Below are positions 11,402 through 19,725 of a stretch of 64,000 nucleotides of DNA, piece after piece. The number at the start of each line of letters is the position of its first letter. Positions within the stretch are counted from its first letter, which is position 1. The DNA comes from Pseudomonas lundensis. GTDB taxonomy: Bacteria; Pseudomonadota; Gammaproteobacteria; Pseudomonadales; Pseudomonadaceae. The DNA lies in NCBI RefSeq assembly GCF_001042985.1, contig NZ_JYKY01000008.1:62001-126000 (forward strand), given 5' to 3'. The translations under genes were made by a program, and so were the position numbers. A model generated the notes under the pieces. It searched no databases. It was not told the origin of the DNA and saw nothing but the letters and a program-made list of their open reading frames with translations.

Positions 11402-12070
11402 TTACTTTTTGAGTTTCAAATACGACTGGTGCAAGTCCGAAGCCCAGCCATCAATGACGTTTTTCACGTCGTCGGCCTTCATCACCTGACTGTCGTTTTC
11501 CAGCGGTTTGCCGGTGCCTTTGCGCACCACCTGCGCCACGACCTTTTGCGAGCCGCCGTCGATGAAGACAGCCTCGGTGGCCAGGTCGGTTTCCTGATCG
11601 CGAATACCCGAGGCCGTGCTCACAGCCGCTGCCACCAACGCCACCGGAATGTATTCATACGGCTTGAGGCTTTGCGTCTGGCTGCTGACCGCCGTGATCG
11701 CCGGACGTACCACGATCACACCCGGACCGGGGGCGCTGGCCAGAGGCAACGATTTGCCCAATTCACGCTTGAGGGCCTGATCGTAGTAATGGGTGATGGC
11801 CGTGAGTGTGCTTTGCGGGATTTTGGCGGTGGGCTTGGGGGCCGGGTAGAACTGGCTCGGCTCGATGTACACGGCGGTGTACTGGCCAGCCTTCAACTGG
11901 GGATCAACCCAACGCATCACGTCCGCACCCGATGGCGATTTGGCTTCCTTGAGCCGGCTGTAGTCTTTCAAAAAACCGGAATACTCATCCGGCTGCGTGA
12001 CATTGCTTGAACAACCGACCAGCCCGATCGAGGCCAGGCACAGCGTACCGATCATTAAGCCGAACTTCAT
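11402..12070 (-). CDS. DUF3313 family lipoprotein
   Basis: This is a 222-residue predicted lipoprotein. The start at ATG 12070 is preferred over upstream frames because it has AGGAG 8-9 bases before it and begins directly with a lipoprotein signal (MKFGLMIGTLCLASIGLVGC) ending in an LVGC lipobox at about residue 20. The mature part has YSGFLKDYSRL and a WVDPQLKAGQYTAVYIEP segment typical of DUF3313 proteins. Function is unknown. It is monocistronic, facing away from ccoN. The family call is from memory of these segments. Confidence 0.75.
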   Translation of the reverse strand: MKFGLMIGTLCLASIGLVGCSSNVTQPDEYSGFLKDYSRLKEAKSPSGADVMRWVDPQLKAGQYTAVYIEPSQFYPAPKPTAKIPQSTLTAITHYYDQALKRELGKSLPLASAPGPGVIVVRPAITAVSSQTQSLKPYEYIPVALVAAAVSTASGIRDQETDLATEAVFIDGGSQKVVAQVVRKGTGKPLENDSQVMKADDVKNVIDGWASDLHQSYLKLKK

Positions 12071-12415
12071 TGTGAAACTCCTGTGGAAAGCGCCACCGCA
12101 TGCGCACGGTATTTTAGGTATAGCCAACCCATGGAAAAGCGTCGTTCATTCACTCGCTTTTAATGCCAAGGGTGAATCTGCTTTCGAAAATCGTCACGGG
12201 CTGCCTGCGTCAATACGGCGCAGACGCAGAATGAACGGGTTACGACGTCTAAAAAGCAGATCAGATACACACCCAAGCCCAATAAAACACCTTTTAATCT
12301 GATCCGTAGTATTTAAGTTTTTCTTGATCTGTTTTGTTCTGCGGTGGGTTCCTACAGTTCACCTTGCGCCAGACCACGTGGTCTGGCAGGACTTTGAACC
12401 GTGGAAGACTTGAGC
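12071..12415. promoter_or_regulatory. Divergent promoter region with a perfect 20-base palindrome before ccoN
   Basis: The gap separates the DUF3313 lipoprotein gene from ccoN. It contains a perfect 20-base palindrome at 12368-12387 (half-site GCCAGACCAC), ending 28 bases before the ccoN ATG. It also holds an 8-base inverted repeat (GATCAGAT at 12259-12266, ATCTGATC at 12297-12304). No good ANR box was found; the nearest, TTGATCTGTTTTG, has only one half-site. The palindrome could be an operator or a leader stem that affects translation. Confidence 0.5.
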
Positions 12416-13843
12416 ATGAGCACAGCACTAAACGGGCAGGCCTATAACTATAAGGTCGTCCGCCAGTTCACCATCATGACCGTGGTGTGGGGCGTCATCG
12501 GCATGGCCATGGGCGTATGGATCGCGTCTCAACTGGCCTGGCCCGCCATGAACCTCGACCTGCCCTGGACCACCTTCGGCCGCTTGCGACCGCTGCACAC
12601 CAGCCTGGTGATTTTCGGCTTTGCCGGCAGCGCGCAGTTTGCCGCCAGTTACTACGCCGTGCAGCGCACCTGTCAGGTGCGGCTGTTCAGCGACAAACTC
12701 GCGGCCTTCACGTTCTGGGGCTGGCAGTCGGTGATCGTGATCATGCTGGTCACCCTGCCGCTGGGTTACACCACGACCAAGGAATACGCCGAGATCGAGT
12801 TCACCGGTGCGGTGTGGATGACGGTGGTGTGGGTGGCCTACGCCATCGTGTTCTTCACCACGGTGGTGCAGCGCAAAACCAAGCACATTTATGTCGGCAA
12901 CTGGTTCTTTGGCGCCTTCATTCTGGTGATTGCCATGCTGCACGTGGTCAACCACCTGGCCATTCCCGTGGACTGGTTCAAGTCCTACCCCGTGTACGCC
13001 GGCGCCACAGACGCCATGGTGCAGTGGTGGTACGGGCATAACGCCGTGGGCTTCTTCCTGACCACCGGGTTCCTCGGAATGATGTACTACTTCGTTCCGA
13101 AACAAGTCGGACGTCCGATCTACTCGTATCGCCTGTCTATCGTGCATTTCTGGGCACTGATTACGCTGTACATCTGGGCCGGCCCGCACCACTTGCACTA
13201 CACCGCCCTGCCCGACTGGGCCCAGTCGCTGGGCATGGCCATGTCGATCATTCTGCTGGCGCCGAGCTGGGGCGGCATGATCAACGGCATGATGACCCTG
13301 TCGGGCGCCTGGCATAAGTTGCGCACCGACCCGATCCTGCGCTTTCTGGTGCTGTCACTGGCGTTCTACGGCATGTCGACCTTTGAAGGTCCGATGATGG
13401 CGATCAAGACTGTCAACGCCCTGTCTCACTACACTGACTGGACCATCGGCCACGTACACGCCGGGGCGCTGGGCTGGGTGGCGATGATCACCTTTGGCGC
13501 GGTCTATCACATGATCCCTAAACTCTATGGCCGTGAGCAGATGCACAGCGTGGCGCTGATCAACCTGCACTTCTGGCTGGCCACGATCGGCACCGTGCTG
13601 TACATCGCCTCGATGTGGGTCAACGGCATTACCCAGGGCCTGATGTGGCGGGCGATCAACGATGACGGCACCTTGACCTACTCCTTTGTGGAGTCGCTGC
13701 AAGCCAGCCACCCGGGCTTCGTGGTGCGCCTGGTGGGCGGAATATTCTTCCTGACGGGCATGTTGCTGATGGCTTACAACGTGTGGCGCACCGTTCGCGT
13801 CCCTGACTTCAAAAAAGCCGAACTCTCGGCGCAAATCGCCTGA
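12416..13843 (+). CDS. ccoN4: Orphan cbb3-type cytochrome c oxidase subunit I (CcoN4-like)
   Basis: This is the catalytic heme-copper subunit of a cbb3 oxidase, 475 residues from ATG 12416, chosen over GTG 12401 because GGAAGA lies 8-9 bases upstream and CcoN proteins start MSTA. The heme and CuB histidines are visible: [34 protein letters not shown] and HVHAGALGW. About 12 membrane helices are present. No ccoO, ccoP or ccoQ follows, so it is an orphan subunit. In P. aeruginosa orphan CcoN3/CcoN4 subunits replace CcoN in the main complexes and change inhibitor tolerance. Assignment to N4 rests on the small gene that follows and on the ccoG-mocR pair elsewhere in the window. Confidence 0.82.
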   Translation: MSTALNGQAYNYKVVRQFTIMTVVWGVIGMAMGVWIASQLAWPAMNLDLPWTTFGRLRPLHTSLVIFGFAGSAQFAASYYAVQRTCQVRLFSDKLAAFTFWGWQSVIVIMLVTLPLGYTTTKEYAEIEFTGAVWMTVVWVAYAIVFFTTVVQRKTKHIYVGNWFFGAFILVIAMLHVVNHLAIPVDWFKSYPVYAGATDAMVQWWYGHNAVGFFLTTGFLGMMYYFVPKQVGRPIYSYRLSIVHFWALITLYIWAGPHHLHYTALPDWAQSLGMAMSIILLAPSWGGMINGMMTLSGAWHKLRTDPILRFLVLSLAFYGMSTFEGPMMAIKTVNALSHYTDWTIGHVHAGALGWVAMITFGAVYHMIPKLYGREQMHSVALINLHFWLATIGTVLYIASMWVNGITQGLMWRAINDDGTLTYSFVESLQASHPGFVVRLVGGIFFLTGMLLMAYNVWRTVRVPDFKKAELSAQIA

Positions 13844-13850
13844 CCTGCGC

Positions 13851-13874
13851 GGCGCACACCTGCGGGTGTGCGCC
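13851..13874 (+). terminator. Strong hairpin between ccoN and the small downstream gene
   Basis: A 10-base perfect stem (GGCGCACACC / GGTGTGCGCC) with a four-base loop lies 7 bases after the ccoN stop. There is no T run, so partial attenuation or protection of the upstream RNA end is more likely than full termination. Confidence 0.5.
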
Positions 13875-13897
13875 GCCACGGGCACGGAGCCGTGACC

Positions 13898-14128
13898 ATG
13901 ATAGAAATAGCCCTGAACATGCTGGCTGTGACCAGCCTGTACTTCTCAATCAGCTGGTGCCTCAAGCATCAGACCGAGCGCGATATCGATGACGCCAGCC
14001 TGATCCCGTTCGCGGACGACCCCGAGGTGGCGCGCCGGGTCGAACAAGCCACGGGCAAGACGATTGAGGCGGTACAGGTCAGCGACGAAGCCGTGCGCCC
14101 GCCCGGCTGGGGCACCCTGAAGCTCTAA
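13898..14128 (+). CDS. Small single-helix membrane protein downstream of ccoN
   Basis: This protein of 76 residues from ATG 13898 has an upstream CGGAG. One N-terminal hydrophobic helix ([19 protein letters not shown]) is followed by an acidic soluble tail with an [19 protein letters not shown] segment. It is not CcoQ by sequence, but its size, single helix and place after an orphan ccoN suggest an accessory or assembly role for that subunit. P. aeruginosa ccoN4 (PA4133) is likewise followed by a small uncharacterised gene. The function is inferred from context alone. Confidence 0.65.
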   Translation: MIEIALNMLAVTSLYFSISWCLKHQTERDIDDASLIPFADDPEVARRVEQATGKTIEAVQVSDEAVRPPGWGTLKL

Positions 14129-14224
14129 AACGCGGGTTGCGAACACCTGTAGAGGCGTTTGGGCGCAGACATCGGTTGCATAACCCGGGTCATCGGCGGC
14201 ATTCTGCCAGACCTGATGTTTTGC

Positions 14225-14251
14225 GAACTTTTGATCGACGACGCACTCAAT
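14225..14251 (+). promoter_or_regulatory. Possible AlgU (sigma-22) promoter before tal
   Basis: GAACTT at 14225-14230 is a perfect -35 for AlgU. A 16-base spacer leads to TCAAT, an imperfect -10 (consensus TCTGA). It would start transcription about 30 bases before the tal ATG. Only the -35 is convincing. Confidence 0.35.
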
Positions 14252-14289
14252 CTGTACAGCCATTACACTTTTTCGGACAGAGCACGCCC

Positions 14290-15213
14290 ATGACTTCCAA
14301 GCTGGAACAACTCAAGCAGTTCACCACCGTGGTCGCAGACACCGGCGACCTCGACGCGATTACCCGCCTTAAACCCGTCGACGCCACCACCAACCCGTCG
14401 CTGCTGCTCAAAGCGGCCGCGATGCCGGGCTATGCCGAACTTTTGCAAAACGCCATCAACCACGCCAAGGGCGATGTCGGCCTGGCCTGCGATCACTTCG
14501 CGGTGTCTGTGGGTAGCGGTATCTTGAAAGTGATTCCGGGGCGCATCTCGACAGAAGTCGATGCCCGCCTGTCGTTTGACGAACCGGCCTTGCTGCAAAA
14601 AGCCAACCAGTTGATCGAGCTGTATGACAAAGCAGGCGTGGGCCGTGACCGCGTGCTGATCAAGCTGGCATCGACCTGGGAAGGGATCCGCGCCGCCGAG
14701 AAACTGGAGAAGGCAGGCATTCAAACCAACCTGACCCTGCTGTTCTCGTTTGCCCAGGCAGCCGCCTGTGCCGACGCGGGGGTGTTTCTGATTTCCCCGT
14801 TCGTGGGCCGCATTTACGACTGGTACAAAAAATCCACCGGCATCGACTACACCGGCGCCGAAGATCCGGGCGTGCAATCGGTAACCCGCATCTACAACTA
14901 CTACAAAGCCAATGACTACAAGACCGTGGTCATGGGCGCGAGCTTCCGCAACCTCAACCAGATCGAGCAATTGGCGGGCTGCGACCGTCTGACCATCAGC
15001 CCCGACCTGATCGAAAAACTCGCGCAGGAAGACGGCCCGCTGGAACGCAAACTGAGCCCGGGCAATGCGGGCGAGCCGCGCCTGATCCTCAACGAAGCGC
15101 AGTTCCGCTGGGCCTCCAACGAAGACGCCATGGCCACCGAAAAACTGGCCGAGGGCATTCGTCAGTTCGCCCGCGATCAGGAAAAACTGGAAGCCCTGTT
15201 GTCGGTCAAGTAA
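14290..15213 (+). CDS. tal: Transaldolase
   Basis: Tal transfers a dihydroxyacetone unit between sedoheptulose-7-phosphate and glyceraldehyde-3-phosphate in the non-oxidative pentose phosphate pathway. From ATG 14290 it is 307 residues, the TalB-type length. Visible signatures are [14 protein letters not shown] near the N terminus, the Schiff-base lysine in [12 protein letters not shown] (about residue 125) and [12 protein letters not shown]. The longer upstream frame has no family similarity and is left out. Neighbours are unrelated, so it is probably monocistronic. Confidence 0.95.
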   Translation: MTSKLEQLKQFTTVVADTGDLDAITRLKPVDATTNPSLLLKAAAMPGYAELLQNAINHAKGDVGLACDHFAVSVGSGILKVIPGRISTEVDARLSFDEPALLQKANQLIELYDKAGVGRDRVLIKLASTWEGIRAAEKLEKAGIQTNLTLLFSFAQAAACADAGVFLISPFVGRIYDWYKKSTGIDYTGAEDPGVQSVTRIYNYYKANDYKTVVMGASFRNLNQIEQLAGCDRLTISPDLIEKLAQEDGPLERKLSPGNAGEPRLILNEAQFRWASNEDAMATEKLAEGIRQFARDQEKLEALLSVK

Positions 15214-15289
15214 CCCGCCGACATCTATCCCATCCGGCGGCAGCGACGACCCGATCAGGCAGTCGCTGCCAAGCTGCGCGCTCAACGAC

Positions 15290-16282
15290 TCAACAGCGCT
15301 CCAGCACCCCCCTGACGTACCGGCTCACGCCCTCCTCCAGCCCCAGCATCGGCGCCCGATAGCCTGCCTCACGCAGTTGAGTCAGATCGGCACAGGTATA
15401 CACCTGATATTTGCCCTTCAAGCTGTCCGGAAACTCAACGTAATGAATCACCCCTTCCAGTAACGCGGTCTCCAGGGTCAGCGGTGGACGGCCTTCTGCC
15501 GCCCGCACTTCATTGATGGTGGCCAGCGCCAACGCATTAAACGCCCTCGGCCGCCCGCTGCCGACGTTGAAAACACCGCTGACGTGGGGGTTGTCCAGCC
15601 AGTGAAGATTGACGTTGACCACATCCTCGACCGACACAAAGTCGCGCAGATGCCCGCCCGCCGGGTAGTCGCCATATTCGCCAAACAACTCGACGTAGCC
15701 CCGCTCGCGGTACTGGTTGAAGCAATGCCAGACCATCGACGCCATGCGCCCTTTGTGCTGTTCGCGCAGGCCGTACACATTGAAGTACCGCAAGCCCACC
15801 ACCTGACTGCGCGCCCTGGGCAGTAACTGGCGCACTTTCTGATCAAACAGGCTTTTGGACCAGGCATACACGTTGAGCGGCCGCTCGCACTCGCGCACCT
15901 CGCGAAAATCCCGATGGGCGCCATAGACCGCCGCCGACGAGGCGTAAATCAGCGGGATCGACTGGTCCTGACAGGCCTGCAATAACGCGCAGCTGTAGCG
16001 GTAGTTGTTCTCCATCATGAAGCGACCGTCACGTTCCACGGTGCTGGAACAAGCGCCCTGATGCAAAACCGCACGGATATCGCCCAACTGGCGATCCGCA
16101 AACCGCTGCACGAAGTCACGTTTGTCGAAGTAATCCGCAATATCACAGTCGGCCAGATTGCGGCATTTATCGCCGTCAGTCAGGTCGTCCACCGCAATGA
16201 TGTCGCGCTCGCCGCGATCATTGAGCGCCTTCACCAGGTTGCTGCCGATAAAACCCGCAGCCCCGGTCACGATGATGCTCAT
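15290..16282 (-). CDS. hldD: ADP-L-glycero-D-manno-heptose 6-epimerase
   Basis: HldD (RfaD) inverts C6 of ADP-D-glycero-D-manno-heptose to give the L,D-heptose donor for the LPS inner core. The 330-residue protein is a short-chain dehydrogenase-fold epimerase with the NAD(P) loop TGAAGFIGSN at residues 6-15, ASSAAVYG, and the catalytic YxxxK in YAWSKSLFD. KGRMASMVWH and GGHLRDFVSVEDV are typical of the HldD branch. It is convergent with tal; a 9-base inverted repeat at 15239-15270 lies between them. Confidence 0.93.
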   Translation of the reverse strand: MSIIVTGAAGFIGSNLVKALNDRGERDIIAVDDLTDGDKCRNLADCDIADYFDKRDFVQRFADRQLGDIRAVLHQGACSSTVERDGRFMMENNYRYSCALLQACQDQSIPLIYASSAAVYGAHRDFREVRECERPLNVYAWSKSLFDQKVRQLLPRARSQVVGLRYFNVYGLREQHKGRMASMVWHCFNQYRERGYVELFGEYGDYPAGGHLRDFVSVEDVVNVNLHWLDNPHVSGVFNVGSGRPRAFNALALATINEVRAAEGRPPLTLETALLEGVIHYVEFPDSLKGKYQVYTCADLTQLREAGYRAPMLGLEEGVSRYVRGVLERC

Positions 16283-16462
16283 TCAGGACCTCCTGCCGAT
16301 GCATGAATGGTTTCAGCCTAGGCGTGTTTGCAGGTCCGACATTGATGCGGGTCAAGGCTTTTTCAAGCGCGCAGACCCAAAGGGATCGACGGCGCGCTGA
16401 AGGCGCCGTCGCGGTGCTCAAGGGGGTGTCACTGCGCGCGTGCGCAGTGACAACAGCGCCAC

Positions 16463-17752
16463 TCAGGCGAGAAAGGTTTGCGCCAGGGAATAGACCACCG
16501 AGGAGATGGCCACCAGCCCGATCACGGTGACGAACACGTTGGAGATCGTGCCCGCATACTGGCGCATCGCTGGCACACGACGGATGGCATACATCGGCAT
16601 CAGGAACAGGATGGCCGCGATCACCGGCCCGCCCATGTTTTCGATCATGCCCAGGATGCTCGGGTTAAGGGTCGCCACGGCCCAGCACACGATCAGCATG
16701 AAGGCGGCGGTCATGCGGTCCAGGCTTTTGGCTGCCGGACGCTTGCCGGTTTTCAGCACCAGGCCTTTCAAGCCTTCGCTGGCCCCGATGTAATGCCCGA
16801 GGAACGACTTGGCAATGGCCACGAAGGCAATCAGCGGCGCAGCGAACGCGATGGTCGGGTTGCTGAAATGGTTGGCCAGGTACGACAGGATCGACAGGTT
16901 TTGCGCCTTGGCTTCGGCCAGTTGCGCCGGGGTCAGGGTCAGCACGCAGCTAAAGACAAAGAACAGCACCATGACCACCATCAGCAGGTGCGCACGGGAC
17001 AGGATCTGCGAGCTGCGCTCATCGGCGTTCTCGCCATAGCGGCGTTTCTGGTCGACGGCAAAGGCCGAGATGATCGGGGAATGGTTAAACGAAAACACCA
17101 TCACCGGAATCGCCAGCCACAGCGTATGCAGAAACGCCGAAGGCTGCGGCAGTGTGCTGGCCGTGGTGAGAATGCCGCCGTTCCAGTGCGGGATCAGGAA
17201 CACCGCCAAAAACAGCAGCGCCACGATGAACGGGTAAACCATCATGCTCATGGCCTTGACGATCACTTGCTCGCCGCAACGTACCACCACCAGCAGCCCG
17301 AGGATCAGCACCAGCGACAGAATCGCCCGGGGAGGCGGCGTGATCGACAGTTGGTTGAGCATGAAACTGCCGACCGTGTTGGTCAGCGCCACGCTGTAGA
17401 TGAGCAAAATCGGGAAGATGGCCAGGAAGTACAGCAGCGTAATCACTGCACCGGCCTTGAGACCGAAGTGTTCCTCGACCACGTCCGTGATGTCAGAACC
17501 CTCGCGCCCGGAGAGGACAAAACGGGTCAGGCCCCGGTGGGCGTAAAAGGTCATCGGGAACGCGAGCAACGCCAGAATCAACAACGGCCAGAAACCGCCC
17601 AGCCCGGCGTTGATCGGTAAAAACAGTGTGCCTGCGCCAATCGCTGTGCCGAACAGGCCCAGCATCCAGGTGGTGTCTTGGCGGTTCCAGCGAGTGAGCG
17701 TCGCGGGTGTCTCGTCGAAACAATCGTCGACGCTATTAGCCTGGTCATTCAT
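16463..17752 (-). CDS. Amino acid/proton symporter of the SdaC (HAAAP) family
   Basis: This inner-membrane transporter of 429 residues, with about 11 helices, probably imports serine or threonine. The first helix contains GLFGTAIGAGTLFLP, the substrate-binding loop of the HAAAP branch of the APC fold. FNHSPIISAFAVDQKRRYG and KSFLGHYIGASEGL match SdaC/YhaO-type serine transporters rather than Mtr/TyrP. No serine deaminase gene is adjacent, so the substrate is inferred from the family. Two GC-rich inverted repeats without T runs follow at 16388-16410 and 16427-16452. Confidence 0.8.
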   Translation of the reverse strand: MNDQANSVDDCFDETPATLTRWNRQDTTWMLGLFGTAIGAGTLFLPINAGLGGFWPLLILALLAFPMTFYAHRGLTRFVLSGREGSDITDVVEEHFGLKAGAVITLLYFLAIFPILLIYSVALTNTVGSFMLNQLSITPPPRAILSLVLILGLLVVVRCGEQVIVKAMSMMVYPFIVALLFLAVFLIPHWNGGILTTASTLPQPSAFLHTLWLAIPVMVFSFNHSPIISAFAVDQKRRYGENADERSSQILSRAHLLMVVMVLFFVFSCVLTLTPAQLAEAKAQNLSILSYLANHFSNPTIAFAAPLIAFVAIAKSFLGHYIGASEGLKGLVLKTGKRPAAKSLDRMTAAFMLIVCWAVATLNPSILGMIENMGGPVIAAILFLMPMYAIRRVPAMRQYAGTISNVFVTVIGLVAISSVVYSLAQTFLA

Positions 17753-17980
17753 CCGGTCGAATCTCCGCTAGCCGGTCGTTACCACGCGGCCGGGGCGGAC
17801 AAAACACACCTTACAGACAACGCCCCAGCCATAAGAAGGGCGCGATTGTCCGGGATTAGACATAAGAAGCAAAGGTTTAGCTGAGCAAAGGTAAAAAACA
17901 TTTGCTAGGCCAAAGCCATCTACAGACACCTATTGATACACTCCGCTGACCCAACCTACGCCCATAAGGCCTGTCCTCCC

Positions 17981-18511
17981 ATGACTGTCTCGCACCGCTG
18001 CACAGCGCTGATCGGACTCATCTGCGCCCTCACTGTGCCTGCCGCCCTGGCCGACGCAACGCGCATCATCTGGCCCGCCGGCTGGGAGGTTCAAGACGTG
18101 CCGCCCGCACCGGACGACAACGGCCAGCGCCAGCGCGCCGTGAAGAACGACGCCAACGGCGACCCGCTGATGGTGATGGAACTGACCCAGACCACCTTGG
18201 CGCCCGAGCACCAGGTCAACATGGAGGCCGTTTTGCTGCAAATGCGTAAAACCCTGCAGCAAAACTTCGCCAAGGGCGGTTACCAAAGCGCCTGCAACAA
18301 GATCCACCCGAGCACGCTGGGCGGCCTCAAGGCACTCGAAACCACCTGCAAAATCACCCAGAACGGCAACCACGTCATCACCCAGACGCTGGTGGCCGCG
18401 ACCCGCGAGGCGCACGCCTACGCGCTGTCTTACGCAGGCCCCGCCGACGGCTACAAAGCCACCGAACCACAAGTGCAAGGGATTCGCGGCAGCCTGCGGT
18501 TCAATCAATAA
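17981..18511 (+). CDS. Secreted DUF4946 family protein
   Basis: The protein has 176 residues from ATG 17981, where it starts with a clear Sec signal peptide (TALIGLICALTVPAALA) cleaved near residue 24. The mature domain has IWPAGWEVQDVP near its start and two cysteines (SACNKIHP, ETTCKIT) that could form a disulfide in the periplasm. Only the family name can be offered, from memory; no function is known. It is likely single, since the next gene has its own copper-type box. Confidence 0.6.
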   Translation: MTVSHRCTALIGLICALTVPAALADATRIIWPAGWEVQDVPPAPDDNGQRQRAVKNDANGDPLMVMELTQTTLAPEHQVNMEAVLLQMRKTLQQNFAKGGYQSACNKIHPSTLGGLKALETTCKITQNGNHVITQTLVAATREAHAYALSYAGPADGYKATEPQVQGIRGSLRFNQ

Positions 18512-18553
18512 ACGACGCCTGGCACCTTGAATCCCTGGCAACCCTCCCCAACC

Positions 18554-18568
18554 TGACAAAACTGTCAT
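18554..18568 (+). promoter_or_regulatory. CopR/CusR-type copper-response box
   Basis: TGACA-AAAC-TGTCA is a perfect palindrome with the four-base spacing of the CusR/CopR box (TGACAAnnTTGTCA), 90 bases before the DUF411 gene. A second, weaker copy (TGACA-GCAGG-TGTCG) lies at 18585-18599. Confidence 0.6.
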
Positions 18569-18657
18569 CCAGCCATCAGTTGACTGACAGCAGGTGTCGG
18601 TCAGGCTGACATTTTCTCAAGGCTGCATCTGCGCCTTTTAAGCTGAAGAGGACCTCA

Positions 18658-19104
18658 ATGAAAACCCCACTGCGCGTTGCCGCACTCTCGGCCCTGTTAC
18701 TGAGCGGCATGGCCCACGCCGCCGAACCCCTGACCATTGATGTTCACCGCGATGCCAATTGCGGCTGCTGCAAAACCTGGATTTCTCATCTGCAGGCGAA
18801 CGGCTTCAAGGTCAATGACCATGTCGAAGCCGACATGAGCAGCGTCAAGCAGCGCCTCGGCGTTCAGCCCCGACTGGCCTCGTGCCACACCGGTGTGATT
18901 AACGGCAAATTCGTCGAAGGCCACGTGCCCGCAGACCAGGTGGTTGCCTTGACCCGGCGCGACGACTTGAAAGGGATTGCCGTTCCCGGCATGCCGATCG
19001 GCTCTCCCGGCATGGAGATGGGCGATCGCAAAGACGCCTATCAGGTGATCGGCCTGACCCAAGAAGGTCGAGATGTGGTCGTTGCCGAGTACCCCGGTAA
19101 CTGA
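18658..19104 (+). CDS. Periplasmic DUF411 metal-binding protein
   Basis: This protein of 148 residues has a signal peptide ending near residue 22 (GMAHA|AE). The mature part begins with a thioredoxin-like strand and the cysteine cluster ANCGCCKTW (Cys35, 37, 38), followed later by ASCHTGV and the Met-rich VPGMPIGSPGMEMG. These are the conserved features of DUF411 (CopG-like) proteins, which accompany copper and silver resistance genes. No cop or cus genes are adjacent, but a CopR-type palindrome lies upstream. A role in periplasmic copper handling is an inference from family and promoter. Confidence 0.85.
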   Translation: MKTPLRVAALSALLLSGMAHAAEPLTIDVHRDANCGCCKTWISHLQANGFKVNDHVEADMSSVKQRLGVQPRLASCHTGVINGKFVEGHVPADQVVALTRRDDLKGIAVPGMPIGSPGMEMGDRKDAYQVIGLTQEGRDVVVAEYPGN

Positions 19105-19725
19105 CCCCGAAAAGCCAGCCCGCGTGCGCTTCAAGGCATTAAGCCAGTCACGGCGGGCTGGCGAACCGTCGGCTTTAAAACACCGGGTTCTGATTCATTC
19201 CAAATCGTTCTAACCCCCGGTTGGCCCTCCCCCGCGTTCCTTGGTAGAACTACACCTATCGGCAGTCGATAAGCTCATATCGCGCGATACGATTGAGTTC
19301 TGCATCGATCTACTGCCATCTACGTGAAAAAACCACGAGCACACTGCTTCTAATCCGGCTGCCTCGCGCCTACAGGTTTGCCCGAAGACACGCGCGCCAC
19401 CAAAGAAGATTGATCTGACGCAATTGGAGATAAATTTCTTACGCATTATCCATGACTTAGAAGTCCGTAATCCGGCTTCTCTCCTACACTCATGGCTTCG
19501 TAAATCCTTCGGATGTTTAACACTAAAAAAAACGAACCTTCTGCAATTGCACCGGGTCAGCTTAACAGTAGGGTCGTCGATTCTTGGTTCAATCCTTGCA
19601 ACGCCCTCCTCACCCTTTGCGCATTACCACGCGATAACCCAAGCAGTGTTGTGCCTGCCCACAGGAAGTGAGTAAGAACCCGACCAGGGGTCGGGGCAGA
19701 TCAATAAATACAACGGGAGAACACC
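19105..19725. other. 621-base gene-free leader before glgA
   Basis: No convincing gene lies here; two short frames (19210-19446 minus, 19424-19675 plus) lack ribosome sites and family features. Composition is more AT-rich than the flanks. An inverted repeat with 10-base arms (GCCAGCCCGC 19114-19123, GCGGGCTGGC 19153-19162) lies just after the DUF411 gene and may be its terminator. A compact hairpin (CCCGACC / GGTCGGG, 19679-19695) lies about 30 bases before the glgA start. The long leader suggests complex control of the glucan operon. Confidence 0.5.
19534..19561 (+). promoter_or_regulatory. Possible AlgU-type promoter for the glgA operon
   Basis: GAACCT, a 17-base spacer, then TCAGC resembles the AlgU consensus GAACTT-N16/17-TCTGA with two or three mismatches. 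It lies about 165 bases before glgA. Confidence 0.3.

Noticed and set aside
12320..12345. ANR box before ccoN (TTGATCTGTTTTG)
   Set aside because: Only one half-site matches; the second half is absent.
14263..15285. 340-codon frame antisense to transaldolase
   Set aside because: The opposite strand encodes an unmistakable Tal; this frame has biased composition only.
16388..16452. Two GC-rich inverted repeats after the SdaC-type gene as a terminator pair
   Set aside because: Neither is followed by a T run on the coding strand, so they are mentioned with the gene but not called as terminators.
19210..19675. Two short frames in the leader before glgA
   Set aside because: Neither has a ribosome site, hydrophobic segment or family feature, and their composition looks non-coding.
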